A stretch of 64,000 nucleotides of DNA, from the NCBI RefSeq assembly GCF_014284255.1, contig NZ_JACOFV010000016.1:1-64000 (forward strand), read 5' to 3'. The stretch's first letter is position 1; every line of letters starts with the position of its first letter. This document shows, piece by piece, positions 19,862 through 28,473 of the stretch. Under the pieces are notes generated by a model that did no database searches, was not told where the DNA came from, and worked only from the letters and a program-made list of their open reading frames with translations. The position numbers and the translations under genes were made by a program. This DNA comes from Cognatundibacterium jejuense (GTDB lineage: Bacteria; Pseudomonadota; Gammaproteobacteria; Burkholderiales; Burkholderiaceae_D).

Positions 19862-20557
19862 ATGGAACTAACTTTTGCAGCACCAGTAGCGCCAGTGATT
19901 CCGGTTGCTGGATCGGACGCATTGTTTCCTGTGCATAGAATTTATTGCGTGGGACGCAACTATGCCGAACATGCAAAAGAAATGGGCGGCACGGGGCGTG
20001 AAGCGCCATTTTTTTTCATGAAACCAGCCGATGCCATATTGGCTGTTGCCTCTGGTACAACGGGCAAGATGCCTTACCCACCGATGACAAAGAATTTGCA
20101 TCACGAAGTTGAGCTGGTGGTCGCTATCGGAAAAAGCGGGCGTGACATCGCTGTGGCCGATGCTGCGCAGTATATTTGGGGTTATGCAGTTGGTTTGGAT
20201 ATGACCCGACGCGATTTGCAATCGGAAGCAAAGCAGCAGGGGCGACCATGGTGTACAGGTAAGGGTTTTGATTATTCAGCACCGGTTGGTCCTCTCGTTC
20301 CGGTGGCAGAGTTGAGTAAAGTTGAATCTGCAGCGATTCATTTAGACGTCAATGGTGTTGCGCGTCAGCACAGTGAGATCCATAAAATGATCTGGAATGT
20401 TTCTGAGGTTATCGCTCAACTGTCTCAGTTTTATACTCTGCAACCTGGCGACTTGATCTTTACTGGTACGCCGGAGGGTGTGGCTGTGGTTGTTCGTGGC
20501 GACGTACTGGAAGCGAGTATCGGCGGTGTAGAACCTTTGAAAGTGGAAATTATCTGA
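19862..20557 (+). CDS. Fumarylacetoacetate hydrolase family protein (fumarylpyruvate hydrolase-like)
   Basis: 231 residues, the short FAH form. IYCVGRNYAEHAKEMG and HHEVELVVAIGKSGRDI carry the family's metal-site acids, and GDLIFTGTPEGVAVV is the conserved C-terminal segment. These enzymes split a C-C bond of fumarylpyruvate or fumarylacetoacetate. The start has GGAGAG ahead of it. The next gene encodes a zeta-class GST/isomerase, so the pair would catalyse the last two steps of gentisate or tyrosine ring breakdown. No ring-cleaving dioxygenase is in the window. The size favours the gentisate branch, but this is inference. Confidence 0.85.
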   Translation: MELTFAAPVAPVIPVAGSDALFPVHRIYCVGRNYAEHAKEMGGTGREAPFFFMKPADAILAVASGTTGKMPYPPMTKNLHHEVELVVAIGKSGRDIAVADAAQYIWGYAVGLDMTRRDLQSEAKQQGRPWCTGKGFDYSAPVGPLVPVAELSKVESAAIHLDVNGVARQHSEIHKMIWNVSEVIAQLSQFYTLQPGDLIFTGTPEGVAVVVRGDVLEASIGGVEPLKVEII

Positions 20558-20643
20558 TTCCGGCGAGCGTAAAAAACTTTGCGTGGTATTTAATGCAATG
20601 ATAACGCGTAACATTCGAATGAATAAAATTTGTAAGGGACATC

Positions 20644-21300
20644 ATGAAACTGTATAGCTACTTTAGAAGTTCAGCATCTTACCGTGTGCGCATCGCACTC
20701 AATTTAAAAGGTTTGGATTACGAACAAACTGCAATTCATTTGGTGAAGAATGGCGGAGAGCAACTGTCTGAGGCTTTTAAAGCCCTGAATCCAGAAGCCC
20801 TGGTGCCAGCATTTGTCGACGAATACGAAGGGGAAAGTAGGGTTCTGACGCAGTCTATGGCAATCATTGAGTATCTCGACGAAGTGTACCCGCAGCATCC
20901 TTTGTTGCCTGCCAATCCTCTTTTGCGTGCCGAAGCGCGTGCATTTGCTTTGGCTATCGCTTGTGAAATTCATCCGATTAATAATTTGCGGGTCTTAAAG
21001 TATCTGACCAATACTATAGGTGTAACTGATGAGCAGAAAAACACATGGTACCGTCATTGGTGCGAAACAGGTTTGGCGACTTTGGAGCAGACCTTATTAA
21101 AGATTGGAAAAGCTGGGAAGTATTGCTTTGGAGATACGCCAGGATTTGCGGATTGTTTTTTAGTCCCACAAATTGCCAATGCGCAACGCTTTAATTGTGA
21201 TTTGTCGGCCTTGCCGACGTTGATGCAGATTAATCAAAATTGCCTTGAACATCCGGCTTTCGTAAGCGCGATGCCAGCCAATCAGCCAGACGCAGAGTAA
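20644..21300 (+). CDS. maiA: Maleylacetoacetate/maleylpyruvate isomerase (zeta-class glutathione transferase)
   Basis: 218 residues. The N-terminal thioredoxin-like domain has the zeta-class glutathione site YFRSSASYRVRIALNLKG, followed by LNPEALVPAF and the all-alpha C-terminal domain with HPINNLRVLKYL. It isomerises maleylacetoacetate or maleylpyruvate to the fumaryl form with glutathione as cofactor, feeding the hydrolase encoded 86 bp upstream. GGGA precedes the ATG. A terminator follows directly. Confidence 0.9.
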   Translation: MKLYSYFRSSASYRVRIALNLKGLDYEQTAIHLVKNGGEQLSEAFKALNPEALVPAFVDEYEGESRVLTQSMAIIEYLDEVYPQHPLLPANPLLRAEARAFALAIACEIHPINNLRVLKYLTNTIGVTDEQKNTWYRHWCETGLATLEQTLLKIGKAGKYCFGDTPGFADCFLVPQIANAQRFNCDLSALPTLMQINQNCLEHPAFVSAMPANQPDAE

Positions 21301-21312
21301 ATTCAGGGGCGT

Positions 21313-21366
21313 AAAAAACAAACCCGATGACTGACGTCAAAAGTCAATCATCGGGTTTGTTTTTAA
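21313..21366. terminator. Bidirectional terminator between maiA and the REC gene
   Basis: A long stem of AACAAACCCGATGACTGAC with its near-perfect complement is flanked by an A-run and a T-run. It serves both convergent transcripts. Confidence 0.9.
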
Positions 21367-21369
21367 AGG

Positions 21370-22005
21370 TTAGTTGGCTAAGCCTGGATCTTTGTCTGGT
21401 CCAGCGAGAGTATCGTTCAAAACAGAAATCAACAATGAGCGGGTTAGCTTTGATTTGGTCGTATATCCATCGATCGCTAACTGATGGCTCACTTGTTCTT
21501 CAGGTGCATAGCCAGGCTGACCCGTGCGTAACACTATGCGCAAGTCTGCTTTGTGCAATTCATCCCGTATCACTTGTACCAGCTTCAAACCTGCATCAAC
21601 CGTTTCCATCACGACGTCTAATAAGATGAGCGCCAGATCAGGGTGCTCAATGATAATACCTTTTGCTTCTTTTGCAGAATAAGCGTGTAAAAATTCTAGC
21701 GGTCTGCCATGAATGCGAACGCCGCTGAGTGCAAGTAAGGTTGTTTCATGTACATTGGCATCATCATCGGTAATCAGAATTTTCCAAGGATGAAGATTTG
21801 CTCTTGGTGCAAAATTTTGATTGTCTTCTTCAAGAAAATCAATGATGTCATCTGCATTGGATGCAGAAGATCCTCCATCATGGTTGAAGCAACTCAAGAA
21901 TACCGAGTTTGCAGAATGTACGCGTGCGCTCGAATTTTGCTTCGCATTCACAGCAACAATGTTGCTCATTATTAAGCCGGGCGCTCTACTGTGTTCATGT
22001 TTCAT
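21370..22005 (-). CDS. Stand-alone receiver (REC) protein related to DUF3369 regulators
   Basis: 211 residues. About 70 low-complexity residues precede the segment DIIDFLEEDNQNFAPRAN and a receiver domain starting WKILITDDDANVHETTL. ALILLDVVMETVDAG contains the predicted phospho-acceptor Asp, and IVLRTGQPGYAPE replaces the usual receiver core. This is the N-terminal arrangement of DUF3369/HD-GYP response regulators, but the protein stops after the receiver with no output domain. ATG 22005 is preceded by AGGGGG at 7-nt spacing. No kinase is adjacent. Confidence 0.75.
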   Translation of the reverse strand: MKHEHSRAPGLIMSNIVAVNAKQNSSARVHSANSVFLSCFNHDGGSSASNADDIIDFLEEDNQNFAPRANLHPWKILITDDDANVHETTLLALSGVRIHGRPLEFLHAYSAKEAKGIIIEHPDLALILLDVVMETVDAGLKLVQVIRDELHKADLRIVLRTGQPGYAPEEQVSHQLAIDGYTTKSKLTRSLLISVLNDTLAGPDKDPGLAN

Positions 22006-22329
22006 CAGTGTTCCCCCTAACGCTTTCGATTGCATACTTCTTGATCTTTATCTTATGTTAAGACGCAGGCTTATTCAAGTTTGAAGCCCAAATTTTATTT
22101 AAAAAAATAACATCAAAATCAATTTTAAACCTAATTTTGATTTTTCACAGTCGTAATTATGATCATATCCAGAAATTTGCTTTCTTACCGACTAATTCCG
22201 TAAAACGTCGAGTTTTTGCAAAATATAACATTCAACTACAAGAAATCATTACCTATGTAACAGATTTGCAAGTCTAATGATTTTTCTTCGTTTATGTGCC
22301 GTCATTTTTAGAAAATGAACAAGCTGAAA
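22006..22329. other. AT-rich intergenic region upstream of the REC gene
   Basis: 324 bp, very AT-rich. It contains an 8-bp inverted repeat ATCAAAAT/ATTTTGAT (22112-22119 and 22134-22141), about 110 bp upstream of the REC start; a regulator site is possible. No gene was recognised. Confidence 0.35.
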
Positions 22330-22818
22330 CTAATTACTTTTCGCGCGGCATTGATTGGGTAAAAAATCCGCTGCAATCGTTGTTTTATCTTCCCCCATGA
22401 CCGTCATTTGTCCCGGAACTGGCGCACTTGCACATATCCAATTCACTGGAACAAGGTGGGTGCCTTCTACCACGGCAGGTCTTAACGAGAGTATCTTACC
22501 TTTGATCGCATTGTTGGCCTGATTACCAAAAGTGATGTTGACGACACCGTTTTCTACGTTGACTGCACTGATGTAACTACTGACGATCTTCTCCGCTGGA
22601 GGCAGATTTGCTTCAGTGTTATTGGCAGGGAAGGGGAGTGCAGCTAACCAGGCGGCTTCGGTTGGTTTTTTTGCGAGATCGGCTAAGGGCAGTGCCAGTG
22701 TGATTTGATTGCGCACGATTCTGTATAAGAACGAGGGCATAGCAATACTGGCGAGTATCGCCATAACTGCGATAACCGCTAACATTTCTATCAATGTAAA
22801 GCCATTGTGTTTTTTCAT
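22330..22818 (-). CDS. Type IV pilin-like protein (prepilin-type N terminus)
   Basis: 162 residues. The short leader KKHNG precedes the prepilin peptidase site G/FTLIEMLAVIAVMAILASIA with Glu at +5. The rest is the membrane-embedded helix and a small globular domain with two cysteines (CASAPV and NQCRAKSN) that could form the C-terminal disulphide. It is exported by a type IV pilus or type II secretion machine encoded elsewhere. The assembly ATPase and peptidase are not in the window. The start is set by the leader peptide; 53 upstream in-frame residues are not part of the protein. Confidence 0.85.
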   Translation of the reverse strand: MKKHNGFTLIEMLAVIAVMAILASIAMPSFLYRIVRNQITLALPLADLAKKPTEAAWLAALPFPANNTEANLPPAEKIVSSYISAVNVENGVVNITFGNQANNAIKGKILSLRPAVVEGTHLVPVNWICASAPVPGQMTVMGEDKTTIAADFLPNQCRAKSN

Positions 22819-22995
22819 AGGCTGAGAATATGACGAATATGCAGACAATATAATTGAAATGCGCAATAGTTGCTCACCCATTTTAATGCATAGAACATAG
22901 AACAACGTCGTCAACAACGAACGAGTGCAATGCAAGTTAGCATGACACCAGCGATACTTTGACCGATAATGCGGCATTCAAAAAAAGCGAAAATT

Positions 22996-23589
22996 ATGAT
23001 GAGTGAGACGTTAACAATATGGGGATTTAGTACGAGTTGGATGGAGCTTGTTTCATTCTTGCTGTCTGTCATCACCGTCGCATTAACTATACGCCAGATC
23101 CATTGGGGCTGGTTGTTTTCTATCGTTTCTTCCGGTTTGTATGCTGCTGTGTTTTTTGATGCCAAACTTTACGGCGATATGGGCTTGCAGTTCGTATTCA
23201 TTCTGGTTTCAATGTGGGGATGGTGGCAGTGGTGGCGGGGGATTGATGGAGAAACTCCTTTATATGTGGCGCGTCTGACCTGGCAACATAAGATCACTTC
23301 AGTTTTTTTTTGGTTGCTATCCTTTGTGGCCTTGGTATGGTTTCTGAAGACATTTACCGATACCGATGTGCCTTATGCCGACGGGTTTCTCACAGCAGGA
23401 AGTTTATTGGGTCAATTTTTATTGTCGCGTAAAAAACTGGAAAACTGGATCGTCTGGATCATTGTCGACATCTTATATGTCGGTTTATATGTGGTTAAAA
23501 ATTTACAGTTGACTGCTTTATTGTATGCAGTGTTTGTTGTGATGGCCGTCATGGGCTTACGTTCCTGGAGTAAAGCATGTCAAAAATAA
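22996..23589 (+). CDS. pnuC: Nicotinamide riboside transporter PnuC
   Basis: 197 residues with about seven membrane segments. The PnuC landmarks are WLFSIVSSGLYAAVFFDAKL, DMGLQFVFILVSMWGWWQW and NWIVWIIVDILYVGLYVVKN. It facilitates uptake of nicotinamide riboside across the inner membrane. The downstream gene, overlapping by 13 bp, encodes the kinase that traps the substrate, which supports the assignment. Two adjacent ATGs (22996 and 22999) are possible starts; an ATG at 22969 is also in frame. Confidence 0.93.
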   Translation: MMSETLTIWGFSTSWMELVSFLLSVITVALTIRQIHWGWLFSIVSSGLYAAVFFDAKLYGDMGLQFVFILVSMWGWWQWWRGIDGETPLYVARLTWQHKITSVFFWLLSFVALVWFLKTFTDTDVPYADGFLTAGSLLGQFLLSRKKLENWIVWIIVDILYVGLYVVKNLQLTALLYAVFVVMAVMGLRSWSKACQK

Positions 23590-24146
23590 CTAAAAATTCA
23601 TCGGCTGATCTCTCAATAAAGTTGGTGCAAAAAATCGCAATACTCGGCGCTGAATCTTCAGGCAAGTCCGCGTTGGCGGAGGCGCTGGCTGCGCATTACA
23701 AAACGCTGTGGGTGCCAGAATATTTGCGTGAATTCGTCGAAGTGCAAGCGCGAGTGCCAAATGCGAACGAGCAATTGCTGATTGCAAGGACGCAAGTACA
23801 ACACGAGGAGCAAGCGATGGTCGATGCGTGTGAATGGTTGTTTTGCGATACGACACCATTAATGACTGAGATATATAGCAAGCATTATTTTGACGAGGCG
23901 GAACCAGATTTAGTCGATTTATCGTCGACCCACGCAGAACAATACGCATTCACATTGGTGACAGCTCCTGATTTTCCATGGATGCCGGACGGCCTGCAAC
24001 GCGAGTCGCCAGCAGTCAGGCAGATGATTCATGAGCAGTTGTTGGAGATCTTAGAAGAGCGTGAAATTCCGCATATGCTCATTGAGGGAAGTCTTAAAGA
24101 TCGTGTGCAGCAGGTGGAGTTTGCTTTATCGTTTTTGACGCAATGA
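23577..24146 (+). CDS. NadR-like ribosylnicotinamide kinase (AAA ATPase)
   Basis: 189 residues. Walker A IAILGAESSGKSALAEALA is followed by WVPEYLREFVE, FCDTTPLMTEIYSKHYF and a C-terminal LIEGSLKDRVQQ, as in the kinase domain of NadR. The adenylyltransferase and DNA-binding domains of enterobacterial NadR are absent. It should phosphorylate imported nicotinamide riboside to NMN for NAD salvage. The overlap with pnuC indicates coupled translation. A hairpin terminator spans its stop codon. Confidence 0.88.
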   Translation: MSKITKNSSADLSIKLVQKIAILGAESSGKSALAEALAAHYKTLWVPEYLREFVEVQARVPNANEQLLIARTQVQHEEQAMVDACEWLFCDTTPLMTEIYSKHYFDEAEPDLVDLSSTHAEQYAFTLVTAPDFPWMPDGLQRESPAVRQMIHEQLLEILEEREIPHMLIEGSLKDRVQQVEFALSFLTQ

Positions 24147-24161
24147 TACTATCATTGCGTC
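24137..24161 (+). terminator. Hairpin over the stop codon of the kinase gene
   Basis: GACGCAATGAT/ATCATTGCGTC forms an 11-bp perfect stem with an ACT loop. The TGA stop lies inside the stem. Five T residues follow after four bases. Confidence 0.75.
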
Positions 24162-24903
24162 GTGGTTTTTGTATTCATTACTGTCACTGTAATATGAGTG
24201 ATTCCAATATTTAAGTTCCATCATTTGATTTTTTTAACTAGCATCTTAAGTGCTTGAGGCTATTTAAACGTTTATTGAAAGTGACTCGCAAGCCAGTTGG
24301 GTGTAGCGTTAAAAATGTTCTTGCGACTGTTTTTTACCCCTGCAATTTTTTTCTCAGTCGTGACATCTTGGCGATAACAATTAAACACCAGGTCCCGTCT
24401 GAAACAGGTTGATGATCTCCGGTTGAGGTGATGGTTGCCCATTCCAGTGGGCTCCTGGTTGGAGTGCAACGCGTTGCACTCTCCCGACGGGAAGATGAAT
24501 GCGTTGATTACCCTTGAGTAGGGCGGCAGTGATACGGTCAGGGTCGTCGCCGACGTAACCTCTACGGTCGACATGTCCTCGTCCCCATGGAAGTAATCAT
24601 TGTTCATTAAATTTCATCAACTGATTCCAATAATGAAACGTAATAGCTATCACCTTTTGACTTCCATCACCACCATTACATCTGCCGAATCCCCCCGAGT
24701 GCTGCTCCCATATTGGAATTTTCGGTGCGGCATTGATGATGTGGCTGCCGCATATAACAAAGTGAACATAAAGACTTGAGAAAAGCATAGATCCGCGTGT
24801 CGTGTGCGTACGACCCGCCAAAGCAGTTCAGACTCAAGCGTAGTGTGGCTTGCTCCCGTTCTAAACAACTTTGTCTATTTTTAGTTACTCATCGATGAAA
24901 ATA
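24162..24903. other. 742-bp region without a recognisable gene
   Basis: No known protein or RNA was recognised. On the minus strand a 74-codon frame (24597-24821) ends at a single TGA and stays open in the same frame for 71 more codons, to 24381. The extension contains DRITAALLKGNQRIHLPV. An overlapping frame (24272-24607) starts at the same junction. GC content is visibly higher in 24390-24600 than in the flanks. It could be a decayed gene or foreign fragment. A 20-bp palindrome lies at 24462-24481. Confidence 0.3.
24462..24481. repeat. Perfect 20-bp palindrome
   Basis: GAGTGCAACGCGTTGCACTC is identical to its own reverse complement. It lies in the gene-free region and could be a binding site for a dimeric regulator or a hairpin in a transcript. 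Confidence 0.6.
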
Positions 24904-24939
24904 AAAAACCACTCAGACTTTCGTCATTGAGTGGTTTTT
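24904..24939 (-). terminator. Terminator of rpoD
   Basis: AAAAACCACTCA/TGAGTGGTTTTT, a 12-bp stem with a 12-nt loop, lies 19 bp beyond the rpoD stop. The T-run on the minus strand is within the stem. Confidence 0.9.
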
Positions 24940-24957
24940 ATTTGTAGAGTGTTGACC

Positions 24958-27927
24958 TTACTGGCTTTCCATCAAACTCTTCAAGTGATCCGCCTTGCCT
25001 GGGTGGCGCAATTTTTTCATTGCTTTGGCTTCAATCTGACGAATTCGTTCACGGGTAACTTCAAATTGTTTGCCCACTTCTTCGAGGGTAAATTCGCTGG
25101 TAGTTTCCAGGCCGAAGCGCATGCGCAATACTTTGGCTTCGCGTGGGCTCAGAGAGTCAAGTGCTTCTTTTAGTTTCTCTTGAACCGACGCTTGCATTGC
25201 TGCCGCCATTGGTGACATGGTCATGCTGTCTTCGATAAAGTCGCCCAATTGCGAATCGCCATCGTCGCCGATAGGTACGTCAAGCGAGACTGGCTCTTTT
25301 GCGATTTTAAGAATCTCGCGTACCTTGATTTCAGGTAAGCCCATTTTTTCCGCAATCGCAGCTGGCTCTGGCTCTAAACCAGTGGCTTGCAATAGCTGAC
25401 GGCGGACGCGATTCATCTTGTTAATCGTTTCTATCATGTGTACCGGTACACGGATAGTGCGCGCCTGATCTGCAATCGCGCGGGCAATCGCTTGGCGTAT
25501 CCACCAGGTGGCATAGGTTGAGAACTTATAACCGCGGCGATATTCAAACTTGTCTACAGCTTTTAACAAGCCGATATTACCCTCTTGAATCAGATCCAGA
25601 AATTGCAGGCCGCGATTGACGTATTTTTTGGCAATGGAAATGACCAGACGCAAGTTTGCCTCAGTCATGGCACGTTTCGCTTCGCTTGAGCGTTTTTCAC
25701 CGGCGATCATCTGTTTATTGATGTCACGCAATGCGCTCAATGGCAGTTCTACACGCTGTTCCAACTGAATAAATTTTTGTTGCAATTCACGTGCAGCATG
25801 AATATGACGTCCAAGCACGGCAGCATAGGCTTGTGTGCCTTGTATTTCATGTTCTAGCCAGGCTGCATTGGTTGCATGTGTGCGCAACATATCGACAAAA
25901 TAGCTGCGTGGCATACCGCATTTATTAACCAGCAATTCCAGCATTTGCTTTTCAGTATTACGTAAATCTTTCATTTGCTTACGCAAGGTGTCGCACAATT
26001 TTTCTGCGATTTTTACAGTAAAACGCATGCCTTGCAATTCGGCAGAGATTGCTTGTTGTGCAGTGACATAAGCGGCTGATTGGTAGCCATCTCTTTCGCG
26101 CGCCAATTGCATGAGTTCGAAATTTTTAGCGACGATAGCGAATTTTTGCAGACAAATAGTTTTTAATTGCAACAGTTGTTCATCGCTGATACCGCCGACA
26201 TTGTCTGATACAGCTTCATCATCGTCTTCATCTTCCTCGTCATTGTCGGCGATTGCCAATGCCATTGCATCGTTATCTTCCGGACTGATCAAGCCATCAA
26301 TAATGTCATCAATACGTATTTCATCAGCCGAAATTTTATCGGCAATGATCAGAATTTCTTTGATCGTACCCGGGCAGGCAGAAATTGCCTGCACCATGTC
26401 TTTGAGACCTTCTTCTATGCGTTTGGCGATTTCAATCTCGCCGCTGCGTGTCAGTAATTCGACGCCGCCCATTTCACGCATATACATACGTACCGGATCG
26501 GTAGTACGACCGAAGTCGGAATCGACGGTCGCCAGCGCTGCAGCGGCCACGGATTCGGCTTCATCATCACTGACCGCGGTTGCGACGTTGTCGGTGAGCA
26601 GCATCATGGTGGCATCAGGGGCGCGATCGTAGACTGCAATACCCATATCGTTGAGGGTGCTGATAACGTCTTGTATCGTTTCCTGATCAACTAATTCTTC
26701 TGGCAGATGGTCATTGATTTCAGCGTGAGTCAAATACGTGCGATCTTTACCTAAGCGAATTAATTTTGTTAATTGCTTGCGATATTGTTCGAGTTGTTCT
26801 TCGGTGTTGGCTGATGTACCTGGTTTTTTTGACTTGGCACGGGCAGCACGTTTTAACTCGGCAGATTCGGCTGCATTTAAGGCCTGGATTTCATCATTTT
26901 CAAATTGAAATTCAGAAGGCTTGCGACCGCGTTTTGCAGGCTCTTTATTGGCTTGTAATACGTATTTTGAAGTGTCAACGGTGTTAATGTTATTTTCTGT
27001 TGAGACGACGTTGATTTTTTCAACTGCGATCGAAGGCGCAGCCATCGTCTTGGTGACGGGTACTGCATTCATTGATTCTGCGAAAAACGATTTATCCGCG
27101 ACAACTGGAGTAGTATCCCGAGTCATTACCGGAACAGCAGCAGGTTTGGACATCAGTGTCGCTGCAACTGCTTGGGTTGCCATCACTTTTTCCGCAGGTG
27201 CTGCAGCACGAATAGTGGTGGTAGCTGCCATTGGCTTTAATGTTGTGACAGGCGCTGCAGGTGCAAATTTACCTGATCCTATGCGCGCTTCACGTTTGAT
27301 TGTTGGCACAACAGGTTTGGACGCTTGCTGATCGGATAGCAATAATTTTTTTGCGACTTTTGGTGCCGTTTTACGTATAACAGCGGCACGCGGTTTGGCG
27401 ATGTCAGCACCTGAGAGTGTCTGTAATCCAGCTTTTAAGTCGGCCCGAATTTCTGCTTTTACTTCCGCTTTGATTTCTGGCTTGGCAAAATTTTCTGTTA
27501 CGTCAGTAGCTACGTCACTTGCTGCGGTTACTTCGTTGTCATTTTGCGTGACAGGTTCATCATTTGCAGTTGGCTCTGCTGTTAGTTCAGCAGCGTCAAA
27601 AGGCATGGCGGCCATGGCTTCAATATCCTCGGCTGTCCAGGCTTTTGCTGGCGCGATGATGGCCTCAGTCGTGACTGCCTGCATACGTGAGCGACGTTTG
27701 GTCATCACGGTAATTGCGGGAACGGCGGATGCGCTTGCATCCACTTCCAACAGGGGTTCGGTCTGTTGTGGTTGTTCGTTCTGCACTTTTGGGACGTCGA
27801 CTGGCTTCACAGCACTTGGCTGCGAGGCAGTAGCAGGACGATTCAACTGGAGGGTTTTTTTACCTAAAGTGAGAGTAGAGCCTGTTTTTGGAATAGAAAT
27901 AGTTGAGTCAGTTAAGCTGTTTTTCAT
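24958..27927 (-). CDS. rpoD: RNA polymerase primary sigma factor RpoD (sigma-70) with long N-terminal extension
   Basis: 989 residues against 613 in E. coli. Residues 1 to about 375 are an Ala/Pro/Thr/Val-rich extension beginning near [16 protein letters not shown] and containing [20 protein letters not shown]. Region 1.1 starts near 376 ([20 protein letters not shown]). An acidic stretch [11 protein letters not shown] lies in the non-conserved region. Region 2 begins near 753 ([20 protein letters not shown]) with the promoter-melting [10 protein letters not shown]. Region 4 ends the protein with [20 protein letters not shown]. It directs core polymerase to housekeeping promoters. dnaG is not next to it. 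ATG 27927 is preferred to TTG 27963. Confidence 0.96.
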   Translation of the reverse strand: MKNSLTDSTISIPKTGSTLTLGKKTLQLNRPATASQPSAVKPVDVPKVQNEQPQQTEPLLEVDASASAVPAITVMTKRRSRMQAVTTEAIIAPAKAWTAEDIEAMAAMPFDAAELTAEPTANDEPVTQNDNEVTAASDVATDVTENFAKPEIKAEVKAEIRADLKAGLQTLSGADIAKPRAAVIRKTAPKVAKKLLLSDQQASKPVVPTIKREARIGSGKFAPAAPVTTLKPMAATTTIRAAAPAEKVMATQAVAATLMSKPAAVPVMTRDTTPVVADKSFFAESMNAVPVTKTMAAPSIAVEKINVVSTENNINTVDTSKYVLQANKEPAKRGRKPSEFQFENDEIQALNAAESAELKRAARAKSKKPGTSANTEEQLEQYRKQLTKLIRLGKDRTYLTHAEINDHLPEELVDQETIQDVISTLNDMGIAVYDRAPDATMMLLTDNVATAVSDDEAESVAAAALATVDSDFGRTTDPVRMYMREMGGVELLTRSGEIEIAKRIEEGLKDMVQAISACPGTIKEILIIADKISADEIRIDDIIDGLISPEDNDAMALAIADNDEEDEDDDEAVSDNVGGISDEQLLQLKTICLQKFAIVAKNFELMQLARERDGYQSAAYVTAQQAISAELQGMRFTVKIAEKLCDTLRKQMKDLRNTEKQMLELLVNKCGMPRSYFVDMLRTHATNAAWLEHEIQGTQAYAAVLGRHIHAARELQQKFIQLEQRVELPLSALRDINKQMIAGEKRSSEAKRAMTEANLRLVISIAKKYVNRGLQFLDLIQEGNIGLLKAVDKFEYRRGYKFSTYATWWIRQAIARAIADQARTIRVPVHMIETINKMNRVRRQLLQATGLEPEPAAIAEKMGLPEIKVREILKIAKEPVSLDVPIGDDGDSQLGDFIEDSMTMSPMAAAMQASVQEKLKEALDSLSPREAKVLRMRFGLETTSEFTLEEVGKQFEVTRERIRQIEAKAMKKLRHPGKADHLKSLMESQ

Positions 27928-28034
27928 GTAACAAAATCGAGTGCGACAACAAAAGCTTGTCAATAGTATATGGCGATGGCAATGGCGATAGGCTGTTGAC
28001 GATCATATTTTCTGATCAACGGCCGACACGGACG

Positions 28035-28059
28035 AAAAAGCCCGCTGGTAAAAGCGGGC
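28035..28059 (-). terminator. Intrinsic terminator inside the rpoD leader
   Basis: On the minus strand GCCCGCT/AGCGGGC with a six-base loop is followed by five T residues. It lies about 60 nt after the predicted start of transcription and 108 nt before the rpoD ATG, so it could give a short RNA of about 85 nt or act as an attenuator. Confidence 0.75.
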
Positions 28060-28125
28060 CACGCTGATGAAGGCGATTCATTCATCTTGCTCAAACTAGA
28101 TCTCGGAAAGAGACGCGAGGGCAGA

Positions 28126-28154
28126 ATTATCCTCGGCTTAGCACTTCTTGACAA
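28126..28154 (-). promoter_or_regulatory. Sigma-70 promoter for rpoD or its leader RNA
   Basis: On the minus strand TTGTCA (28154-28149) and GATAAT (28131-28126) are separated by exactly 17 bp. It is the best sigma-70 promoter seen by eye in the window. Confidence 0.75.
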
Positions 28155-28473
28155 GGATTGTCTGCATTTCTTGAAAAGAAAATTGATGCAATATTGTGTA
28201 TCGATATTAGTTGTTGCTCCAAAAGCCTTGTGAAATAAGGCTTTGCTAAAAAATGACGTAATCTGGCATAAATAAAATACACATTATTTTTTATTAAATA
28301 TTGTCTGGATCTTGTTTGGATGTATAAGTTTTTTTGACACTGAAAAGGTTTTAATGTGAGCGGAGACGTCATTTTATTGGTCTCAAGTTAGCGGCGTTAA
28401 AAACTCGCATGGCTTTTTTGATAAGCTGCTAATCTGTTTTTTTTTAATTCTTTCTTTCTTTGCGCATTCAACA
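28155..28473. other. Intergenic region upstream of the rpoD promoter and the cytochrome gene
   Basis: 319 bp, AT-rich. It holds an 8-bp hairpin AAAGCCTT/AAGGCTTT (28222-28244) and presumably the cytochrome promoter. No gene or RNA was recognised. Confidence 0.4.

Noticed and set aside
26111-27931. Long plus-strand open frames opposite rpoD (26111-26632, 26921-27331, 27395-27931).
   Set aside because: They are antisense shadows of the low-complexity rpoD sequence, with repetitive Ser/Ala content and no start signals.
28222-28244. AAAGCCTT/AAGGCTTT hairpin as a further terminator upstream of rpoD.
   Set aside because: The T-run is only partly outside the stem and no gene ends before it on either strand.
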